This document shows positions 58,382-64,000 of a stretch of DNA of 64,000 nt, piece by piece. The notes under the pieces are model-generated. The model was not told the DNA's origin. It searched no databases and saw nothing but the letters and a program-made list of their open reading frames with translations. The stretch is from Rhizophagus clarus (Eukaryota > Glomeromycota > Glomeromycetes > Glomerales > Glomeraceae): the NCBI GenBank assembly GCA_015698045.1, contig BLAL01000180.1, forward strand, positions 124,001-188,000, read 5' to 3'. Within the stretch, counting starts at the first letter, position 1; every line of letters begins with the position of its first letter. Both the position numbers and the translations under genes were made by a program.

Positions 58382-59834
58382 TTAAAAATCAAAATTAAAT
58401 TCTTTTACGCTTGGCGGTTGAAATTCAACTCCACAGTCCCCACACGCCTGTTTCATATACATGACTCTTTCATTTACCAAGGTTGCCTTAAATTGTTTAT
58501 ATCTAATTTCTGCTTCATTATACGAGATCACTTCATTGCTTAGAATTATTTCTAGCCAAATTTCAAATTTTTGACAATTATTAATAGTACTAGTAAAAAA
58601 GCAAGGAGTGAGGTTGTCAATTGCATCTAAAATATTCCATTTAACTCCAATGGAATTTAATACCCTTTCGATTCAGAATTCTCTCTGTAAATATAACGTT
58701 AAATCCTTTTCGTCTAATCAGCCATTGCTCTCCTTTAAAATTTTTTTTGTAACCTGTGACTTGATTGTCTGACCTTGTTTACGAAGGTTTAAAGTGCAAA
58801 ATAGTTCCAATGTCCTATATGAACGTACTATAGAAACAAGAAATCTAAGTTGGCATCTTCGAACGACTTCTTGGGAAATTGTATCTTTCACCAGACTATT
58901 GATCGAATACCAGACGCGCGATGATAAATTTTTTATAGCTTCTTTTAATTTAATGTTTCTTTCTTCTTTATTTACAGATAAAAGAGACTCTAATGAATAC
59001 GTTTGTTCTTTCAAAAATCCAAAATCATTACCAGTAGCATCTGCCTCATCAATAATTATTGTGTCAGAAGAGGTACTTTCCATTTTATTTAAGTCTATTG
59101 AAATAGCACCTTTGAAGGTAGAAAATTCATCCTTATGATTAATAGAACTTAAGTATTCTATGAGACGATTTCTATAATCTTCAGAATGTTTAAAGATCAA
59201 ATTATCTCGTGAAGGTGGATTGTCTGGAAGACTGTCGCTGTACTGAAGAAGCCGATAAAGATCTTTAGCTACTAATTCAGCAGCAGTATTAAGTAATTTA
59301 ACAGGTTTGTTAAAGTATTCAACTTTAATTCCAAGATCTCCAACCTTTCGGTTATCTGAACCTATTCGACTAAAATTATACAGAATTGAAACCTTATTTG
59401 CTTTCATCTCAAGAGTACTAGTAGAGTCACTTGCTGATCGAACGTGTAATACACTGCCTGATTTCATAAGCTGTATCAAACTGGTATCAACGTTCATTAT
59501 AAATGTTTTCACATCAGTTCCTCGTAAAATATTCCATAATGCAAATGAAAGGTTGAATACATTTGTATTTAATTTATCAGTGACAGTTGCCGCAAGTTCA
59601 TCATTATCTAGTAGAATTTAACAAAACATGAACATTAATAGAATGAACTAACAGTGCAAACTCTTCATAATATTATAATACTATACCTTTCTTAATCTTT
59701 TTAACCTTTTTAGCATCACTATTGTTATCTTCTCTTTTATCGCCTGTGTCTTTAAAAAAAAAATCAGTAAAAAAATACTGATCATACTACACAATATATA
59801 ATAAATTAAACATTATACTTGTTGAGAAAGACAT
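58382..59834 (-). pseudogene. Orphan gene with two frame disruptions near its 3' end
   Basis: Exons 59,834-59,819 (MSFST), 59,749-59,687 (NTGDKREDNNSDAKKVKKIK) and 59,607 onward join in frame through TDKLNTNVFNLSFALWNIL and on to VTKKILKESNG, stop at 58,718 (322 aa). Coding character continues past that stop in other frames: EQWLIRRKGFNVIFTERILN, then after a second shift NSIGVKWNILDAIDNL and on to VKEFNFDF, stop at 58,382. One extra base in the A8 run near 58,743 and one fewer in the GGG near 58,663 would give a single frame of about 430 codons. Either the gene is newly broken, the assembly has two homopolymer errors, or an unrecognised intron removes the segment. No domain known. Same strand as the two genes upstream. 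Confidence 0.55.
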
Positions 59835-60209
59835 TTGTGGAATAGAGAAAATTTATAGGGAGGAAGGTAATAAGGAAAGTAGTAATAAATTTAAAGAAAG
59901 TAAGGTAATAAGTTTAAGAAAGAAACAAATTTTCATTTTTTAATGTAAATATTTCCACGTAATTACATTATATTGACATAATTAAAATGGCATGATGTGG
60001 CATTTTATGCCATACTCATTATAACGTCCAATAGTCGATCTACATTATACATACATTTCAATAGAAGTTAATTACATAATGCCGTATACGTAAAATCCGT
60101 AATTATCACCTATATTTATTAATTGTGACTCGCTAAAAAAAAGAATATACAAAAAATATTTACTATCACAGCAATTTGCATTTTTTAAAATACATTTTTT
60201 TTTTATTTT

Positions 60210-61077
60210 TTAAAATTTCAGTAAGCTAGCAAAATTCCTCCCACTACGAGATGGGATTTCTAAATCTTCTGTATTCTTATCCAGGGTTTTTATTTGGTCA
60301 TAAAAAACCCTGGTATTTGTTTCATCCCTTCCTTTCCATGCAATATTAAAACATTCTTTTGAGAATTCTATCAGTTTGTTCATTGTTATTTCGGGTATCT
60401 CAGAGACATCAACCGCAGTAAAGTACTGGTTAAAAATTCTTTTAATAACAACATCACGTGAAATGAAATCGTTAATTTCAACTTCAGAAACTGTGGTTCC
60501 TCTTCTTTAAAAAAGAAAAAAAAAGAGGAAAGAATGAAATTCATATTGACACTACTAATTATAAATACAATTATAAATACAATAAGATTATATTGGTTAC
60601 CTTTCTGATTTACTTTGAAATTCTCGCACTAATTCTTCGATCGACACCCTAAGTTGGTATCTATAATCAGAAAAAGATCTTCTACATCGATCTACGATTG
60701 ATCTTGCTGTGCTACTGTAAGCTTCTAATTCAGGAAAAACTTTTCTTACAAGTTTTTCAAAAAGATGGCATAGCGGGAAGCGCGATCTTAAAAAAAGACA
60801 TTTAATTTCCTCGTCAATCAGACGGTACTTTTCCTAAATAATAATAAAAAAGTTTTGATATCCATGAAAATTATCAAGTCACAACAATGTAATCAATACA
60901 AGGAATACGATAAATGCTTACATGGTTTACATGTTCAGATGATGCGGATGATGCGGATGATGCGTACACTGCTGGTGCTAATTGTGATGTATCTTTCATA
61001 TTTAGCATTTGGGTGGCTAATTGTAGAATAGCCAGATTTTCGACTAACCAATTGCAGATTTGCAATTGGTTTATCAT
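60210..61077 (-). CDS. Orphan protein (227 aa), three exons
   Basis: Exons 61,077-60,922, 60,833-60,601 and 60,504-60,210 join exactly in frame. The N-terminus is a Leu/Gln-rich helix (MINQLQICNWLVENLAILQL), then an Ala/Ser stretch from a short GATGATGCG repeat, then charged helical segments (FEKLVRKVFPELEAYSS, SIVDRCRRSFSDYRYQL, SIEELVREFQ), ending IPSRSGRNFASLLKF. No transmembrane segment and no known motif. An overlapping upstream ATG at 61,110 gives a frame that ends at a stop before the donor, so the 61,077 start is preferred. It lies 375 bp upstream of the frameshifted orphan gene; the two may be neighbours in one gene family cluster. Confidence 0.6.
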
Positions 61078-61164
61078 CGATTCGAACTGAGGGGGAACTG
61101 GACGTCATATTCGTATATTAATAACTAACAAATGAAGATATTTATGTATAAAAAAAATATTTTA

Positions 61165-61782
61165 TTAACAAGATTTACTAGAATAGTTATTATCATCATC
61201 GTCGTCTTTTCCTCTTTCGTTTCTTCTTCTTTTAACTCTTTCTCTATTATCTATTTCATCTTGACGGCCACGGAGAAGATTCTGCTAAAGGTCTCTCTCT
61301 TGTTCTTGGTGACCACGGAGGGGATTCTGCTGAAGGTCTCTCTCTTGTTCTTGGCGACTACAGAGGGAATTCTGCTGAAGGTCTCTCTTTTGTTCTTGAT
61401 GACCACGGAGGGGATTCTGCTGAAGGTTTCTCTCTTGTTCTTGGCAACCACGAAGGGGATTCTGCTAAAGGTCTCTCTCTTGTTCTTGACAACCACGGAG
61501 GGGATTCTGTTGATCTTTGGAAAGGTTTTATTATTGTTTATTTAAGTAAAAATTAATATCTTCAATCAATTATAAATAAGAAAAATGCAAAATTCATTAA
61601 ATTCATAAAATAAGATTTCCATGGCTGACTTTTGAGAAAACTCTCATCGTTTTCGTCACTAATATCATTATCATTGTTAATTTTATTATCTTTTCTTGTT
61701 ATAGTTTTTCGAGCATGATTAATTCTCTGACTTTGAGCAGTTTCTGCGCAACTTTGCGTGAGTTTTGATTTCGTATTCGATT
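61165..61782 (-). CDS. Repeat-containing basic/acidic orphan protein, partial
   Basis: Exon 61,782-61,630 (SNTKSKLTQSCAETAQSQRI and on to DISDENDESFLK) joins at phase 1 to exon 61,514-61,165 (NQQNPLRGCQEQERD and on). The second exon consists of five to six 15-residue repeats of the type QEQERDLQQNPLRGH, then NRERVKRRRNERGK and an acidic end (DDDDDNN), stop at 61,165. The start codon and first exon were not identified. The repeats arise from a 45-bp DNA repeat, a multiple of three that keeps frame. All three minus-strand frames are partly open across the repeat, so the frame choice rests on the splice phase and on the balanced charge of this reading. Function unknown. Confidence 0.45.
61260..61520. 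repeat. 45-bp tandem minisatellite
   Basis: Five and a half units of GACCACGGAGGGGATTCTGC followed by TGAAGGTCTCTCTCTTGTTCTTGGT (45 bp), each a few bases different. Much richer in GC than its surroundings. It is in a likely coding exon on the minus strand. Confidence 0.92.
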
Positions 61783-62734
61783 CTATTATATAGATGGCAT
61801 TAAAGCAATTCAAAAAAAAAAAAAAAGGAATCAAAAAGTATTCAAATATTACTTGGTCAGCCCATATTTAAAGGAGTAGAGTTTTGATGAGTTACAATTT
61901 ATACAACAATCAGATCAGAAAAATCCTAGATTGTATTTATATCTGACCTAGCATTAAACCATGATCACCAGTATAAGAACCTGTTTATTTGTAATCATGT
62001 CTTGTTGGACCATTCTCTGAATGCCACTTTTCTGAATATAATTCTCCCGAAAAAAAAATTAAGGGGCATTTGTAGACCGAAATGCAAGCGATAACTTACA
62101 TAACCCAAATCAACCATGGACCGTGGTAACTTACATAACCTGGCTTATATGAGATAAAAAAAATTTTAAGGGGTATTATGATTTAGAAACTTACAGACAA
62201 TATGGAAGATTTTCTTTATAATCAATCATTGTATTTAAAAAGTAATTATTAATATGTAGTATTTTATTTATTTTTAAATTTTATTTCGCTTAATTATTAT
62301 TATAGATTAGCAAAGATATTAAAAAAAAATTATTTTGTATAGTGTATTTGACTTTTTAGTATATTGCATGCCATATATTTATCTCATCGCATTTGTTATT
62401 ATACAAATCTATACAATCTAAAAATACTGGATTTCATAAATTAATGATCCTTTCGACCTTATGATCTGAAATCCAGCTCTATTATTTACGAATTAAAATT
62501 ACTTTAATTATTATCAATTATCAAATACGCAAATTTGTTTTAGCGTTCATATAATATTTATTATATAAAATTTAAAAAAAATAGGAAAATATATATATAA
62601 TTATATATATATACATATAGTCGAATGTTCGTAATTGCATACTTCAATCTTCAATTCCACAATTCATAGTTTTTTTATAAAATGTTGATTTTTTTATTAC
62701 AGTTACAAATGGTTATCATCCTAGAAATAGGTGT

Positions 62735-62885
62735 TGCGCAACTGGTAGATCATTTTACCATTTCATCTCACGATAGATGTTGTGTAACTGGTAACCATTT
62801 TTTTGGGTTACTATTAGTACTGACGTCCTCATCGTGCAATCTGGGTACTAGTTATGCTAGTAGCAAACGGGTACTAAAGAATGAG
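62735..62885 (+). repeat. Hairpin-ended dispersed repeat, copy 2
   Basis: Second copy of the repeat at 32,700-32,865. Contains two GTTGCGCAACTGGTA/GTTGTGTAACTGGTA blocks, then ACTGACGTCC, CAATCTGGGTACTAG, a 6-bp stem with TTATG loop, and GTAGCAAACGGGTACT. Not coding in my view. Confidence 0.55.
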
Positions 62886-62929
62886 CAATTAAAAATTTTT
62901 TTTATTGTTGTAATGAAAATAAAATATTA

Positions 62930-63060
62930 TGCATGAATTTTTTTTATCGTTAATAAAAAAACTTTTTTCACACGGGTTTTCACACGGGTTGGTTATGCAT
63001 GAATTTTTTTTTTACATGAATTTTTTTTACACAAAATTTTTTTTACATAAACAAGTAATG
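62930..63060. repeat. Short ATGCATGAATTTTTTT tandem repeats
   Basis: ATGCATGAATTTTTTTT is repeated with ACACGGGTTTTCACACGGGTTGGTT and TACACAAAATTTTTTTTACA variants over about 130 bp. Low complexity; no gene. Confidence 0.5.
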
Positions 63061-63328
63061 CTTGATTGTTCGATTAAATATGATCTATTATATCTTTTTT
63101 TTGTATATAAAGATAAAAAAATGATTATTTTTTTTAATACCCCAACATAGTGGAAGAAATTTTTTTTTAGGTACGAATTTATAAAATTTTTTTCTTTTCT
63201 TTTATAATTATTAACTTTAATACAGTAATAATTTAATTTATTTTTTTATTGATAAGTTATGTAGAAAAACAAAAGCAGCGGTTTAAATTTTTTTTTATTA
63301 ATTCAACACGCAGTCAATTAATTAAAGC

Positions 63329-63556
63329 ATGTCGCCACCACCATCAAGAAAAAGAACGAGAAAGACCTATTTCCAACATCATTCATATCATCAAAAAGAC
63401 AAAGAAGAAAGGAAATGGAAAGATAAATCATATGAATTAGAAAAGAAATATGATAATCTTTTAGAAAATTCTGCATATTTTATTGTTTGGGGATTTTTTA
63501 TTATTTTAATTTTTATTTTTATCTTTATAGCTATTTTAATTAATAAATACTTCTAG
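63329..63556 (+). CDS. Small tail-anchored membrane protein candidate (75 aa)
   Basis: Starts MSPPPSRKRTRKTYFQHHSY with a strongly basic N-terminus, then a charged helix (KDKEERKWKDKSYELEKKYD) that could form a short coiled coil, then one hydrophobic segment at about residues 52-71 and a short NKYF end. This is the layout of a single-pass C-terminally anchored protein with a cytosolic basic head. Residue use differs from composition-driven ORFs nearby (varied charged residues outside the hydrophobic part). No family recognised and no introns evident. Confidence 0.4.
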   Translation: MSPPPSRKRTRKTYFQHHSYHQKDKEERKWKDKSYELEKKYDNLLENSAYFIVWGFFIILIFIFIFIAILINKYF

Positions 63557-63559
63557 TTT

Positions 63560-64000
63560 CATTTAACACTGTGATTTTGATCACTTTAATGACTTTTAAC
63601 TAAAATATGTATAAAAATTATATGTTTTAAATTTAGTAATTGTTGATAGCAGCCAAAATTATGTTTGAAAATTTTATTAAAAAAAAAAAAAATTCATTAT
63701 CATTGGCGCATATACAAAGAAGCTTCAAAATGTAAATTTTTATCATCTTTCAGATTTCTTTTTTATGTAATATACTAATTATGGTTTTAACAATAGATTC
63801 TTGAATACTTTTTTTGCTTTAAGATAATAAATTTACAATAAATTGAAGAATGTTTTCTGTGTCTAATCAGAATATTTAAGAAAGAAATCTGTTAATATCA
63901 CAATTCAAAAATTCAGTATATTTTTCGTATAATAATATATTATTATAAAATTGTAATTAAATGTACCGTCTAGTAAAGATATTATTACTACATAAGTAAC
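63560..64000. other. AT-rich end of window, nothing recognised
   Basis: No exon, RNA gene or repeat could be supported in the last 440 bp. Confidence 0.4.

Noticed and set aside
58794-59621. Plus-strand frames opposite the orphan gene
   Set aside because: They are antisense to exons that join with correct splice phase on the minus strand, which is the better supported reading.
61132-61545. Plus-strand frame with LLKVSLLFL repeats and the other minus-strand KNKRETFSRI frame
   Set aside because: The 45-bp repeat leaves several frames open. The splice-compatible minus frame with mixed charge was preferred.

Overview
This is a very AT-rich eukaryotic window, most likely from a fungus. Genes have many short GT-AG introns (about 50-260 bp). 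Exons are clearly richer in GC than the near-homopolymeric A/T sequence around them. Transposon-related sequence makes up most of the window. The base composition, the NBR1 receptor with three ZZ fingers, the Myb/SANT (trihelix)-like orphan genes and the repeat load fit an arbuscular mycorrhizal (Glomeromycotina) genome such as Rhizophagus or Gigaspora. That placement is an inference from style, not from a marker gene.

Layout. 0-4.2 kb: AT-rich repeats, including a foldback MITE (888-1312), one copy of a microexon-array repeat (about 1.5-2.2 kb) and a Harbinger-like MITE (3427-3591). 4.2-7.9 kb: the one clear host gene, a 12-exon, 902-aa NBR1-type selective-autophagy receptor (PB1, three ZZ, FW, LIR-like, UBA). 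9.4-10.05 kb: a decayed zinc-finger gene. 10.9-12.8 kb: a tandem array whose units look like mini-intron plus mini-exon. 13.1-15.05 kb: an intact LINE ORF1-like gene with a 3'UTR and A-rich tail but no ORF2. 15.3-17.3 kb: a decayed transposase-like gene. 17.8-26.2 kb: nested DNA transposons and a LINE-derived insertion with 19-bp target duplications. 27.2-28.5 kb: an orphan first exon between palindromic repeats. 29.9-33.7 kb: a 3.8-kb TIR element carrying a trihelix gene with a premature stop. 34.4-36.1 kb: a decayed minus-strand gene. 38-45.4 kb: long microexon-cassette arrays, one split by a hAT MITE.

46,161-57,621 is a complete 11.46-kb CACTA-type transposon. It has TIRs beginning CACTGGTCAAAATC, a 3-bp target duplication CTG, palindromic subterminal repeats, an intact two-exon 1023-aa Tnp2-like transposase, a divergent 4-exon companion gene (328 aa) and a 3-exon trihelix gene. 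It also appears to carry cargo: an exon-sized fragment of ribosomal protein L10 (uL16), an 85-aa basic two-exon ORF among structured introns, and RGG-repeat exons on the minus strand. 58.4-61.8 kb holds three consecutive minus-strand orphan genes, one frameshifted. 63.3 kb has a small ORF with a C-terminal membrane anchor.

The most unusual theme is that several unrelated repeat families are tandem arrays of 105-130 bp units. Each unit looks like a splice acceptor, a 25-60 nt 'exon', a splice donor and a short 'intron', often with a perfect palindrome.
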